Below are positions 25,878 to 34,160 of a DNA stretch of 64,000 nucleotides, in pieces (positions within the stretch are counted from its first letter, which is position 1; every line of letters starts with the position of its first letter). The DNA is taken from contig NZ_NSKH01000002.1 in NCBI RefSeq assembly GCF_003144095.1, positions 259,024 to 323,023 on the forward strand, read 5' to 3'. The position numbers were made by a program, and so were the translations under genes. This DNA comes from Streptomyces sp. ICBB 8177 (GTDB lineage Bacteria > Actinomycetota > Actinomycetes > Streptomycetales > Streptomycetaceae). Under the pieces are notes generated by a model. It worked only from the letters and a program-made list of their open reading frames with translations, was not told the DNA's origin and did no database searches.

Positions 25878-26174
25878 TCAGCCGGCGAGGGGCGCGCCGC
25901 CGCCCTCGTCGCCGTGCCCGTCGCGGGACGCGGCCGCCCGGCGGATCGCGTCCCTGCGCCTGCGCACGTAGAGGATGCCGACGCCGCCCAGCGCCGCGCC
26001 GGCCGCGCAGCACCAGATCCACCAGGCGTGGCCGTGGTCCGCGTACCAGCCGTAGAAGGGGAGCTGACCTAGGAAGAGGACCAGCCAGACGATCGTGCCG
26101 CCGGTGACGATCGCGACGTCGTTCGCCTCCAGCGGTTCCGGCGTCTCGTGCAACGGCGTCCACTTCGACTTCAT
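25878..26174 (-). CDS. DUF2530 membrane protein
   Basis: 98 residues with two membrane spans (about 22-41 and 50-69) after a conserved polar start (PEPLEANDVAIVTGGT), then a basic/acidic tail. DUF2530 proteins are small actinobacterial membrane proteins of unknown role that often sit divergent from an NCS2 permease, as here. Confidence 0.8.
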   Translation of the reverse strand: MKSKWTPLHETPEPLEANDVAIVTGGTIVWLVLFLGQLPFYGWYADHGHAWWIWCCAAGAALGGVGILYVRRRRDAIRRAAASRDGHGDEGGGAPLAG

Positions 26175-26323
26175 GCCGCACAGCCTACGGGGCGCCTCCG
26201 ACGGGACCGCCGCCGCTCCGCAGGTCGGTCCCTACCCGGTGTCTACGCGCGGAGATGGAAGTCGGAGGGGATATCTGTTCATACTGAAACGACCTCTGAC
26301 TGGCTGGTTTGTTTCGTAAGAAC

Positions 26324-26341
26324 GTCTGAAAGTGATCAGAC
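26324..26341. promoter_or_regulatory. Inverted repeat upstream of the NCS2 permease
   Basis: GTCTGA and TCAGAC form perfect arms around a 6-nt loop, inside an unusually AT-rich stretch (about 26270-26345) in the divergent DUF2530/NCS2 gap. It ends 57 bases before the permease ATG. It could be an operator for purine control or a short RNA hairpin. Confidence 0.45.
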
Positions 26342-26398
26342 TTGGACCAGGCCAGTGCACCCCCCTGCCCCGTCATCGCGAGGATTCCGAGGACCCCC

Positions 26399-27853
26399 AT
26401 GCCCAGCTCGGCCACTTCCCCGGTCGGCTCCGCCCCGCCGCAGGCCCCGCTGCCCCGCAACGCCTTCGACCGCTACTTCCGCATCTCCGAGCGCGGCTCC
26501 AGCGTCTACCGGGAGATCCGCGGCGGTCTGGCCACCTTCTTCGCGATGGCGTACATCATCGTGCTGAACCCGATCATCCTCGGCAGCGGCGTCGACAAGT
26601 ACGGCCACCACCTCGACCACGGCCAGCTGGTCACCGCCACCGTGCTGACCGCCGCCCTGACCACGCTGCTGATGGGCGTCATCGGCAACGTGCCCATCGC
26701 GCTCGCCGCGGGCCTGGGCATCAACAGCGTGGTCGCCCTCCAGCTCGCGCCCAGGATGAGCTGGCCGGACGCGATGGGCATGGTGGTGCTCGCCGGTCTG
26801 GCGATCATGGTGCTGGTCGCCACCGGCCTGCGCGAGCGGGTGATGGCCGCGGTGCCGCTGAGCCTGCGCAAGGCGATCGCCATCGGCATCGGCCTGTTCA
26901 TCTTCCTGATCGGCCTGGTCGACTCCGGCTTCGTCTCCCGCGTCCCGGACTCCGAGCAGACCACCGTCCCGCTCCAACTGGGCGGCAACGGGCACCTGCT
27001 GGGCTGGCCGGTGCTGGTCTTCATCGTCGGCGCCCTGCTGACGCTGGCGCTGATCGTGCGCAAGGTGCCCGGCGCGATCCTCATCAGCATCGTCGCCATG
27101 ACCGTGCTGGCGCTGGTCATCGACGCGGTCGCCACGGTCCCGGCCGCCTCCTGGGGCCTGACGGTGCCCAAGTGGCCCGGCGACCCGGTCGCCACGCCCG
27201 ACTTCGGCCTGGTGGGCAAGGTGAGCCTGTTCGGCGGCTTCCACCAGGTCGGCATCGTGACGGGCATCCTGTTCGTCTTCACCGTGCTGCTGTCCGGCTT
27301 CTTCGACGCGATGGGCACCATCCTGGGCGTCTGCGACGAGGCGCACCTGCTGGACCCCAAGGGCGACCTGCCGGGCATGAACCGGGTGCTGTTCGTCGAC
27401 GGTGTCGCGACCGCGCTGGGCGGCGCCACCTCCAGCAGCGCCAACACCTGCTTCGTGGAGTCCACCGCGGGGGTCGGCGAAGGCGCCCGCACCGGCCTTT
27501 CGGCCGTGGTGACCGGCCTGCTCTTCGTGGTCTCGCTCTTCCTGACGCCGCTGGCCACCATGGTCCCGGCGCAGGCGGCCACCCCTGCGCTGGTCGCGGT
27601 GGGCTTCCTGATCCTGTCCAACAGCATCAGGGACATCGACTGGAGCGACTTCACCATCGCCGTCCCGGCGTTCCTGACGATGCTGATGATGCCGTTCACC
27701 TACTCGATCACCAACGGCATCGGGATCGGCTTCCTGACCTTCTGCGTGCTGCGGATCGTCACAGGCCGCTGGCGCGAGGTGCCGGTGCCGCTGTACGTGG
27801 TCTCGGCCGTCTTCGCCTTCTACTACCTGATGCCGGCGCTGCGGCTGACGTGA
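26399..27853 (+). CDS. NCS2 family purine permease (AzgA/PbuG type)
   Basis: 484 residues with about twelve membrane spans. The opening FDRYFRISERGSSVYREIRG and TFFAMAYIIVLNPIIL (about 20-60) are diagnostic of the adenine/guanine/hypoxanthine branch of the NCS2 family; SGFFDAMGTILGVCDEA (near 300) and SSSANTCFVESTAGVGEGARTG (first 20 residues near 358) are the other conserved blocks. It should import purine bases by proton symport. ATG at 26399 follows GAGGA. Confidence 0.92.
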   Translation: MPSSATSPVGSAPPQAPLPRNAFDRYFRISERGSSVYREIRGGLATFFAMAYIIVLNPIILGSGVDKYGHHLDHGQLVTATVLTAALTTLLMGVIGNVPIALAAGLGINSVVALQLAPRMSWPDAMGMVVLAGLAIMVLVATGLRERVMAAVPLSLRKAIAIGIGLFIFLIGLVDSGFVSRVPDSEQTTVPLQLGGNGHLLGWPVLVFIVGALLTLALIVRKVPGAILISIVAMTVLALVIDAVATVPAASWGLTVPKWPGDPVATPDFGLVGKVSLFGGFHQVGIVTGILFVFTVLLSGFFDAMGTILGVCDEAHLLDPKGDLPGMNRVLFVDGVATALGGATSSSANTCFVESTAGVGEGARTGLSAVVTGLLFVVSLFLTPLATMVPAQAATPALVAVGFLILSNSIRDIDWSDFTIAVPAFLTMLMMPFTYSITNGIGIGFLTFCVLRIVTGRWREVPVPLYVVSAVFAFYYLMPALRLT

Positions 27854-27858
27854 GACGC

Positions 27859-27897
27859 CGCCGGGCCCGGCCCCTCGGGGGGAAACCCGGCCCGGCG
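27859..27897. terminator. Bidirectional hairpin between convergent genes
   Basis: CGCCGGGCC (27859-27867) pairs with GGCCCGGCG (27889-27897), with an A-containing loop in between. It lies six bases after the permease stop and 20 bases from the stop of the opposing small gene. Confidence 0.6.
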
Positions 27898-27917
27898 ACG
27901 CCGGCAGCACCCGCGGG

Positions 27918-28226
27918 TCAGGACATCGACTCGCACAGGATCGTCACGTAGTAGCCGCCCGGCTGACCGGTGGTCTGCACCGTGCCGCACTGGAAGGGCG
28001 TGAAGCCCGCCATCTGCGCCTGGAGCAGCGCCGTCTGCTGCGCCAGCGGGATCGTCGGCCCGGTGCCGTAGAAGTAGTTCATCCGGAACAGGTCCGGCGT
28101 GACGGCGTGGGCGCGGTCCGCGGTCCGTGGGACGGCGGCGTCGGCCGGGGCGGCGACGGCGGCCAGGCCGGTCAGGGACAGCGCGAGCGTGGCGACGCCT
28201 GCGGCGACGCGGGTGCGCAGAGCCAT
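27918..28226 (-). CDS. Small secreted protein
   Basis: 102 residues. A classical Sec signal peptide (1-30, ending APADA) precedes a mature part of about 72 residues with two Cys near the C-terminus (FQCGT and TILCES), able to form a disulphide. The ATG at 28226 has AAAGGA upstream. No family was recognised; the mature sequence (FYGTGPTIPLAQQTALLQAQ) resembles small exported hypothetical proteins of streptomycetes. Confidence 0.65.
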   Translation of the reverse strand: MALRTRVAAGVATLALSLTGLAAVAAPADAAVPRTADRAHAVTPDLFRMNYFYGTGPTIPLAQQTALLQAQMAGFTPFQCGTVQTTGQPGGYYVTILCESMS

Positions 28227-28527
28227 GGAGGGTCCTTTCCGTGGTGGATCCGGGTTCGGGTCGGGAGACGCGCCGGTCGCGCTCCGGCCCACCACGGTGG
28301 CCGCGCCCCGGCACGCTGTCGCGGCTCCCGAACGAACCCGAATGCGGCGCCGAACGAGCCCGAACACCGCCCGCGGCCACCGTGCAGCGATACATTTCAG
28401 CCTAGTAACTCCCCTTGGCATTCACATCAGTTGACCGGTTGGTGCCCGCGGGTGATCCTGGCTGAGCCGTCGGCCCGTCGGCGGGACCAGCCGGCGCGGG
28501 GCGGGGCGGCTGAGGGGGAGGACGGCC
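28227..28527. other. Divergent promoter region of secreted protein and NB-ARC gene
   Basis: 301 bases without a gene. A more AT-rich patch at about 28390-28435 (with TACATTTCAGCCTAGTAAC) probably contains promoter elements, but I cannot assign a clear -35/-10 pair. Confidence 0.4.
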
Positions 28528-29961
28528 TTGGCGACATCACTCGGGGAGCCGGTGACCGGGCTCGGGGCACCGGCGGCCAGACCGGTGCGCGGACCCGGAC
28601 CGGCGCGCACGCTGGACGAACTGGTCGAACGGCTGCGGCTGCTGCGCTCGGACGCGGGCGATCCCTCGTACACCGAGATCGTCCGGCGGATCGCCGACAT
28701 CAGGGCCCGGCGCGGCCTGCCCGGCGCCGAGCGCGTCCCCGGCCGCATCACCGTCTACGACTGCTTCCGCACCGGCCGCCGCAGGATGGACGCCGAACTC
28801 CTGGCGGACGTCGTGCGCGCGCTCGGCGCCGACCCCGCGCCGTGGCGGGCGGCGCTGCGCGGCACGGTGGACGGCAACCCGGCGACCGCGTCGTCGGCCG
28901 TGCCGGTCAAGGGGGTGCCGGACGCCGGGGAGGTGGAATGCCGGGGGCGCGACCGGGAGCTGGACCGGCTGGCCTGCGTGACCCGCGGCGTGACCGTCGT
29001 CGCCGGGATGCCCGGGGTCGGCAAGACCCGGCTGGCGCTGTGCGCGGCCCGCCGGGTGCTGGACCGCGGGGGCTGCGGCGGGCACCTCCACGTCGACCTG
29101 CGCGGCTTCGACCCCGCGGGCCCCCCGGCCGACCCGCACGTGGTGCTCGGCGCGCTGCTGCGCGGCCTCGACGTGCCGGGGGAGCGGGTACGGCGACTGG
29201 GCCGGGACGAGCGGACCGCGCTCTACCGGCGGCTGACGGCGCTCCGGGCGCCGCTGGTGGTGCTGGACGACGCGGCAGGACCCGGCCAGGTGCGCGATCT
29301 GCTGCCCGCGTCCGGCCGCACCCTGATCACCTCGCGGCGCGCCCTGCCCGGCCTCGGTGCCGGGGTGCTGACGCTGCGCCCACTGGCCGCGCACGACGCG
29401 CTGGCGGTGCTGGCCGGCGTGGTCGGCGAGGACCGGCTGCGCGCCGAGCCCCGGGCCGCCGAACGCCTCGCGGCGCTGTGCGGAGGCCTGCCGCTGGAGC
29501 TGACCACGGCCGCGTTGCAGATCGCCCGGCGGTCCGGCTGGTCGCTCGCCGACCACGTCCACCGGCTGGAGAGCGCACCGGGCAGCCTGCCGCTGCGCGC
29601 CGCGCTGGACGCCTCGTACCGGCGGCTGGACGAGCCCGCGCGCCGGATGTTCCGGCTGCTGGGGCTGCATCCGGGGGGCGCGATCACGCCGGCCGCCGCG
29701 GCCGCCGTCGCCGCCTGTCCGGTGCCGGAGGCGGCCATGACGCTCCAGCGGCTTCGCGCCGACCACCTGCTGTTCGCGGCGCGCGGCGAGGACGGGACGC
29801 CGAGGTACGGCCTGCACGACCTCGTACGGCAGCACGCGCGACGGCTGGTGGCCGCCGAGGTGCCGTACTCGGCGCAGCGGGAGGCGGTCGGCAGACTGCT
29901 CGACCACTGCCTGGCCTCCGGCCGGCCGGTGCGTCCCGGTCAGCCCGGTCAGCCCGCGTAG
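28528..29961 (+). CDS. HTH plus NB-ARC (STAND) NTPase without sensor repeats
   Basis: 477 residues. An N-terminal helical domain (about 28-112) resembles the XRE-like HTH of AfsR-type proteins. The NB-ARC core has Walker A GMPGVGKT (160-167), Walker B LVVLDD near 250 and GLPLEL near 317, followed by a winged-helix region (about 360-450). The usual C-terminal TPR or WD sensor is absent; the protein ends in a short Pro/Gly/Gln repeat. The start is TTG with AGGGGGAGG seven bases upstream. It may be a truncated or minimal regulator; no effector domain is seen. Its 3' end overlaps the RHH gene by 13 nt. Confidence 0.8.
   Translation: MATSLGEPVTGLGAPAARPVRGPGPARTLDELVERLRLLRSDAGDPSYTEIVRRIADIRARRGLPGAERVPGRITVYDCFRTGRRRMDAELLADVVRALGADPAPWRAALRGTVDGNPATASSAVPVKGVPDAGEVECRGRDRELDRLACVTRGVTVVAGMPGVGKTRLALCAARRVLDRGGCGGHLHVDLRGFDPAGPPADPHVVLGALLRGLDVPGERVRRLGRDERTALYRRLTALRAPLVVLDDAAGPGQVRDLLPASGRTLITSRRALPGLGAGVLTLRPLAAHDALAVLAGVVGEDRLRAEPRAAERLAALCGGLPLELTTAALQIARRSGWSLADHVHRLESAPGSLPLRAALDASYRRLDEPARRMFRLLGLHPGGAITPAAAAAVAACPVPEAAMTLQRLRADHLLFAARGEDGTPRYGLHDLVRQHARRLVAAEVPYSAQREAVGRLLDHCLASGRPVRPGQPGQPA
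29935..29961. repeat. 9-nt direct repeats at the NB-ARC gene end
   Basis: CCCGGTCAG occurs at 29935 and 29944, and the third unit at 29953 (CCCGCGTAG) contains the stop codon. The first two encode Pro-Gly-Gln twice. Confidence 0.7.
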
Positions 29962-30158
29962 AAGCGTTCCGTCGCGTCGACCGCGTTCTTGAACCGCTCG
30001 TCGAAGTCGTCGCGCACCAGCGTCCGCACGACGTAGTCCTGCACGCTCATGCCGCGTCTGGCGGCGTGCTGGGCGACGCGGTCGAGCAGGTCGGCGTCCA
30101 TCCGCAGACTGAGCACCTTCGATCCGTGCGCTTGCGATCCGTCCGGTCCCATAGTCAT
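29949..30158 (-). CDS. Ribbon-helix-helix DNA-binding protein (antitoxin-like)
   Basis: 69 residues from the ATG at 30158. The core SKVLSLRMDADLLDRVAQHA (beta strand and first helix) and RRGMSVQDYVVRTLVRDDF (second helix) form a CopG/Arc-type ribbon-helix-helix. Such proteins bind DNA as dimers; some are antitoxins, but no toxin gene is next to it. The start is uncertain: ATG at 30152 or an upstream GTG at 30230 are alternatives. It is divergent from marR-like 30294, with the duplicated 20-nt motif between them. Confidence 0.7.
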   Translation of the reverse strand: MTMGPDGSQAHGSKVLSLRMDADLLDRVAQHAARRGMSVQDYVVRTLVRDDFDERFKNAVDATERFYAG

Positions 30159-30203
30159 ACGGTCCACGGCAGGCTCGGGCGATGCCGCCGTTCCGGGAGG
30201 CGC

Positions 30204-30223
30204 GTCACTCGTAAGGGTGATCT
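30204..30223. promoter_or_regulatory. Copy 1 of a duplicated 20-nt motif
   Basis: GTCACTCGTAAGGGTGATCT. TCACTC and GGGTGA are near-inverted arms around GTAA. It differs at only two positions from 47729-47748. It lies 46 bases upstream of the RHH gene start and 71 bases upstream of the MarR gene, so it may serve either. Confidence 0.5.
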
Positions 30224-30262
30224 CGCGCACATGCGCGTTTGAGCGCGGCTGCGGACTTTTCT

Positions 30263-30288
30263 TTAGCGTAAGTAATGAGATAATCTAA
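30263..30288. promoter_or_regulatory. AT-rich imperfect palindrome and -10 region of the MarR gene
   Basis: TTAG at 30263 and CTAA at 30285 bracket a 26-nt imperfect palindrome with 8 of 13 positions symmetric. GATAAT (30279-30284) or TAATCT (30281-30286) can be the -10, ending 8-10 bases before the GTG, so the message is probably leaderless. The position suits autoregulation by MarR. Confidence 0.5.
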
Positions 30289-30293
30289 CAGTC

Positions 30294-30728
30294 GTGACCA
30301 AACTGTCCGAGGCCGATCTCGCCGCGGTGAGTTCGCTGAGATCGGCCGTCATGCGGCTGTCCCGGCGCCTTCGCCATCAGCGGGTGGACGAGTCCCTCAG
30401 CCCGACCGAGATGTCCGTCCTGGGCACCCTGGCCCGCTGCGGCTCGGCCACCCCTGGAGAGCTCGCGCGCAAGGAGCACGTGCAGCCGCCGTCGATGACC
30501 CGCATCGTCGCCATGCTGGAGGCGAAGGGCCTGGTCCGCCGGGACCCCCATCCCGAGGACCGGCGCCAGGTCGTCGTCAGCAGGACCGAGCAGGCCGACG
30601 CGATGCTCGCCGAGAGCCGCCGCAAGCGGAACGTCTGGCTGGCGCAGCTCGCCGAGGGCCTGACCGACGAGGAATGGGCGCTGCTGCGCGAGGCGGCGCC
30701 GGTGCTGGAGAAACTGGCCCACCTCTGA
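30294..30728 (+). CDS. MarR family transcriptional regulator
   Basis: 144 residues with the winged helix-turn-helix (LSPTEMSVLGTLAR at 36-49, ELARKEHVQPPSMTRIVAML at 56-75, wing DPHPEDRRQVVVS at 84-96). The regulator probably controls the MFS gene that follows after 124 nt, and itself, through the palindrome at its start. GTG at 30294 has no ribosome site, consistent with a leaderless message. Confidence 0.9.
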   Translation: MTKLSEADLAAVSSLRSAVMRLSRRLRHQRVDESLSPTEMSVLGTLARCGSATPGELARKEHVQPPSMTRIVAMLEAKGLVRRDPHPEDRRQVVVSRTEQADAMLAESRRKRNVWLAQLAEGLTDEEWALLREAAPVLEKLAHL

Positions 30729-30852
30729 GCCGCCGTGAGCCGCCGTCGGGCGGCCCGGCGGCAGGCGGCGGGCGGCGGAGGGACAGCGCGAGCACGCACG
30801 ATCGTCCGAGAAGTCCGGAGCATCCGGATCGCCCAGGTGAGGAGAGACACCT

Positions 30853-32277
30853 TTGAGTTCGGCCCCCGGAGCAGACGCCGCACCCGGATCGAACCCGACC
30901 ACCCCCACGAACGCACCGCATCCGCCGGCCGCCGCAAAGACCCCGCGGGCCACGGCGGGGGGAGCCACCGAGGCGGCCAAGCCGTCCAGGCGCCAGACCT
31001 TCAGCTCGCTCAAGGTCCGCAACTACCGGCTCTTCGCCACCGGTGCCGTGGTGTCCAACACCGGCACCTGGATGTCGCGCATCGCCCAGGACTGGCTGGT
31101 GCTCAGCCTGACCGGGTCCTCGACGGCGGTCGGCATCACCACCGCCCTGCAGTTCCTGCCGATGCTGCTGTTCGGGCTGTACGGCGGCGTCATCGCCGAC
31201 CGCTACCCCAAGCGGCAGCTGCTGATGCTCACCCAGGCCACCATGGCGCTGCTGGGTCTTGCGCTCGCGGTGCTCACCCTGAGCGGTCACGTGCAGGTGT
31301 GGCACGTCTACCTGATCGCCTTCCTGCTGGGCGTGGTCACGGTCGTCGACAACCCCACCCGGCAGTCGTTCGTGGTCGAGATGGTCGGCCCGAAGGACGT
31401 GCGCAACGCGGTCAGCCTCAACTCCGCCAACTTCCAGACCGCCCGCCTGGTCGGCCCGGCGGTCGCCGGTGTGCTGATCTCCGCGGTCGGCAGCGGGTGG
31501 GCGTTCCTGGTCAACGGGCTGTCGTTCGCCGGACCGCTGATCGGGCTGATGCTGATGCGCGAGAGCGAGCTGCACGAGGTCGAGCGCCCGCCGCGCGGCA
31601 AGGGCCAGTTGCGCGAGGGTCTGCGGTACGTCGCCGGGCGGCCGGACCTGATCTGGCCGATCGTGCTGGTCGGCTTCATCGGCACCTTCGGCTTCAACTT
31701 CCCCATCTGGCTGTCGGCGTTCGCGCACACCACCTTCCACGCCGGGGCCAGCACGTACGGCATGTTCAACACCGCGATGGCGCTCGGCTCGCTGGGCGGC
31801 GCGCTGCTGGCGGCCCGCAGGTCCACCACCCGGATGCGGATGCTGCTGGGCGCCGCGGTGGTGTTCGGCGCGCTGGAGATGGCGGCGGCCTGGTCGCCCT
31901 CGGTGTGGCTGTTCGTCGGACTGCTGGTGGTCGTCGGGGTGTTCGGCATCACCATCAACACCACCGCCAACTCCTCGGTGCAGCTGGCCACCGATCCGGT
32001 GATGCGCGGGCGGGTGATGAGCTTGTTCATGATGGTGTTCGTGGGCGGCACCCCGCTGGGCGGTCCACTGGTCGGCTGGATCACCGACCGCTACGGCCCG
32101 CGCGTCGGGTTCTCGCTCGGCGGTCTGGTCTCCGCGCTGTCGGGGCTGGCGATCGCCGCGGTCCTGATGCGGGCCGGGGACATGCGGGTGCGGGTCGACC
32201 GGCGCGGCGTCGCGCTGGTCCCCCGGCAGCGGGCGCCGCAGGGGCAGGACGAGGAGACGGCCGCGGTCGCCGCGTGA
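30853..32277 (+). CDS. MFS exporter (MFS_3/EntS-like)
   Basis: 474 residues. A Pro/Ala-rich cytoplasmic leader (1-45) precedes about twelve membrane spans; LKVRNYRLFATGAVVSNTGTW (first residues near 53), GGVIADRYPKRQLL (near 115) and DNPTRQSFVVEMVG (near 165) are typical of the family that exports siderophores, drugs or other small molecules. The start is TTG with GTGAGGAGAG upstream. MarR control suggests an efflux pump induced by its substrate. Confidence 0.88.
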   Translation: MSSAPGADAAPGSNPTTPTNAPHPPAAAKTPRATAGGATEAAKPSRRQTFSSLKVRNYRLFATGAVVSNTGTWMSRIAQDWLVLSLTGSSTAVGITTALQFLPMLLFGLYGGVIADRYPKRQLLMLTQATMALLGLALAVLTLSGHVQVWHVYLIAFLLGVVTVVDNPTRQSFVVEMVGPKDVRNAVSLNSANFQTARLVGPAVAGVLISAVGSGWAFLVNGLSFAGPLIGLMLMRESELHEVERPPRGKGQLREGLRYVAGRPDLIWPIVLVGFIGTFGFNFPIWLSAFAHTTFHAGASTYGMFNTAMALGSLGGALLAARRSTTRMRMLLGAAVVFGALEMAAAWSPSVWLFVGLLVVVGVFGITINTTANSSVQLATDPVMRGRVMSLFMMVFVGGTPLGGPLVGWITDRYGPRVGFSLGGLVSALSGLAIAAVLMRAGDMRVRVDRRGVALVPRQRAPQGQDEETAAVAA

Positions 32278-32289
32278 GGTGAGCGCGGG

Positions 32290-32335
32290 CGGGGCCCGGC
32301 CGGACGCGACGTCGTGCGCGCCCGGCCGGGCCCCG
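32290..32335 (+). terminator. 14-bp stem hairpin after the MFS gene
   Basis: Arms 32290-32303 and 32322-32335 are perfect complements (beginning CGGGGCCCGGCCGG). The stem starts 13 bases after the MFS stop, in a gap between convergent genes. Confidence 0.65.
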
Positions 32336-32394
32336 TTCTCCTGCTCGCGCGTCACGTTCCCGCCCTCGCGCGATCCCCTTCGCCGGTACGCCCG

Positions 32395-32448
32395 TTCAGT
32401 ACGGGGCGCCGGTTCGGTGCGCGGCGACCGTTCAGTACCGGATCGTGC
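32395..32448. repeat. Three 18-nt units at the end of the G1 peptidase gene
   Basis: Units begin TTCAGTACGGGGCGCCGG (32395), TTCGGTGCGCGGCGACCG (32413) and TTCAGTACCGGATCGTGC (32431). The third contains the peptidase stop codon (TCA, 32432-32434, on the minus strand), so the last codons appear copied outward. Confidence 0.6.
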
Positions 32449-33244
32449 CCGGGCGCGCCGCCTGGTGGGACGGGGTGGCGTGCGTGGCCCAGCCCCAGCC
32501 GCCGTCCTCCGGCGTGATGGAGAAGTCGCCGCCGTTCAGCTCGCCGGGGCCGTAGCCGCCGCTGGTGATGGCCTGCGGGTCGTACGACGAGAACGGCTTG
32601 CCGTTGACGGTCACGTTGGAGAAGTCCAGCTCGTCGAAGGACGGGTAGCTCTGGGTCGGCGACTCGATGACCGCCTCGGCGCTGACGTTCTGCGCCGACA
32701 GCCGCTGGGTGGTGTGCTCGGTCCAGCCCTTGGTGGTGTCGCTCAGGGTGATCACGTAGGTGCCGCGGCTCTGCGCGACGACCGACGAGGTGATGGTGTC
32801 GCCGGGGCTGACGGCGTCCCTCCAGTACACCGGCGCCGCCGGGTACATCTCGTACCACGCGGACAGCACCGGCCGCCCGCTGGAGCAGTCGGTCTGCACC
32901 CCGGCCTGCTCGACGGTCTGCGAGCCGTAGCCGTCTATGCCGACCCAGGGGGCGAACAGGTCGTCGCTGGTGTTGCAGGTCGCCTGCGGCTCGACCCACG
33001 AGCCGCTGATGCTGGTGAACCGGCCCTGCGCGACGTAACCGCCCCACACGCCGTCGTCGTACGGTCTGACCTGGCCGGTCCCGTGCGAGCCCGCGGCGAG
33101 CGGGGTCTGCGGACCGAACGCGGTCGCCGCGCCCACCGGCGCCGCGCTGCCCGCGAGCGCCAGGACCGCGGTGGTCGCCAGGGCCGCGGTGGCTGCCGCG
33201 ACGGCCCGGGAACGGCTGCGTGCCGAAGTCGTCTTCATGCCCAT
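32432..33244 (-). CDS. Secreted G1 family (eqolisin-type) glutamic peptidase
   Basis: 270 residues. Signal peptide about 1-40 (twin Arg-rich start, cleavage near GAA-TAF). The mature beta-sandwich has the family blocks GSWVEPQATC (81-90), FAPWVGIDGYG (97-107), TVEQAGVQTDC (110-120), WYEMYPAAP (130-138) and SAEAVIESP (188-196). By position Gln113 and Glu190 or Glu194 would be the catalytic Gln/Glu pair of acid peptidases. ATG at 33244 follows GGAGG. It is a likely extracellular protease; activity is inferred. Confidence 0.8.
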   Translation of the reverse strand: MGMKTTSARSRSRAVAAATAALATTAVLALAGSAAPVGAATAFGPQTPLAAGSHGTGQVRPYDDGVWGGYVAQGRFTSISGSWVEPQATCNTSDDLFAPWVGIDGYGSQTVEQAGVQTDCSSGRPVLSAWYEMYPAAPVYWRDAVSPGDTITSSVVAQSRGTYVITLSDTTKGWTEHTTQRLSAQNVSAEAVIESPTQSYPSFDELDFSNVTVNGKPFSSYDPQAITSGGYGPGELNGGDFSITPEDGGWGWATHATPSHQAARPGTIRY

Positions 33245-33407
33245 GTGCCGTGCCTCCAGAGGCAGTTGGGGGGATGGACGGCGTTCAGCATGGGCTCGGG
33301 CGAGCGGCCCGCTCAAGAAGCGGTACGCGGCGCGAACAAGCTATGGCGGGAACATGACAGCGGTCACGCGACCGTCGTCTTCCAGCCGGATCCGGGATGA
33401 TCGGCGT

Positions 33408-33992
33408 ATGAGGCTCTTCGTCGCGCTCGTGCCGCCTCGGCAGGTGTTGCGCGGTCTCGACGCCGCCGCGCGCCCGCTCATGGACGCCCGCCCGGATGCC
33501 GGGGACGCGCTGCGCTGGACCGCCGACGCGGACCGCCACCTCACGCTGGCCTTCCTGGGCGAGGTGGACCCCGGCACGCTGCCCGGGCTCGGCGAGCGCC
33601 TGGAGCGGGCCGCGCACCGGCATCCGCCGATGACGCTGCGGCTGGCGGGCGCCGGACGGTTCGGCGACCGGGTGCTGTGGGCAGGCGTGGCCGGCGATAC
33701 GGACGCGCTGCGGCACCTGGCCGGATCGGTGGCCGCCGCGGCCCGGCGCTGCGGCATCGCGGTCGAGGAGGGCCGCGCCTTCCGCGCCCACGTCACGCTG
33801 GCCCGCGGGCGCGGCCGGGGCGGGGCGCGCGGGCCCGGCCTGCGGCCGCACGTCGCCGCGCTCGCGGAGTACGAGAGCGAGGCGTGGACCGCCGACCGGA
33901 TCGCGCTGATCCACAGTCTTCCGCCCGCGCCCGGGGTGCCCGGCGCCCGGCCCCGGTACGAGACCGCCGGGACCTGGGCGCTGGGCCGGTAG
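33408..33992 (+). CDS. thpR: RNA 2',3'-cyclic phosphodiesterase (2H family, ThpR/LigT-like)
   Basis: 194 residues with the two HxT motifs of 2H phosphoesterases: HLTLAFLG (about 44-51) and HVTLARGRG (about 128-136). The family opens 2',3'-cyclic phosphates on RNA ends. ATG at 33408 begins with the conserved MRLFVALVPP. The in-frame upstream sequence is non-coding in character. It is followed closely by a 28-residue membrane peptide gene. Confidence 0.9.
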   Translation: MRLFVALVPPRQVLRGLDAAARPLMDARPDAGDALRWTADADRHLTLAFLGEVDPGTLPGLGERLERAAHRHPPMTLRLAGAGRFGDRVLWAGVAGDTDALRHLAGSVAAAARRCGIAVEEGRAFRAHVTLARGRGRGGARGPGLRPHVAALAEYESEAWTADRIALIHSLPPAPGVPGARPRYETAGTWALGR

Positions 33993-34015
33993 GGCGGTCC
34001 GGTTACGCTCGTCGG

Positions 34016-34102
34016 GTGGATCCCAAGACCCGAACCCGAGTGATGACCGCCGCCCTCGTGCTGATGCTGGCCGTGGTGGTCGTGGCGGCCGCGGTCCGCT
34101 GA
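34016..34102 (+). CDS. 28-residue single-span membrane peptide
   Basis: GTG-started frame encoding a basic start (VDPKTRTRVM) and one hydrophobic helix (VLMLAVVVVAAA). I recall near-identical peptides (MDPKTRNRIM...) annotated in other streptomycetes, which supports a real gene. It lies 23 nt after the thpR stop; a TTACGCT hexamer shortly upstream suggests a leaderless message. Function unknown. Confidence 0.55.
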   Translation: MDPKTRTRVMTAALVLMLAVVVVAAAVR

Positions 34103-34160
34103 CCCCGGCCGGCGGGGTGGCCGCGAGTCCGCTCGCCCCGGCCGCCCCCGCCCGCCACCG

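Noticed and set aside
30204-30223. BldD binding box
   Set aside because: The half-sites resemble TCAC/GTGA, but the 4-nt separation does not fit the BldD consensus.
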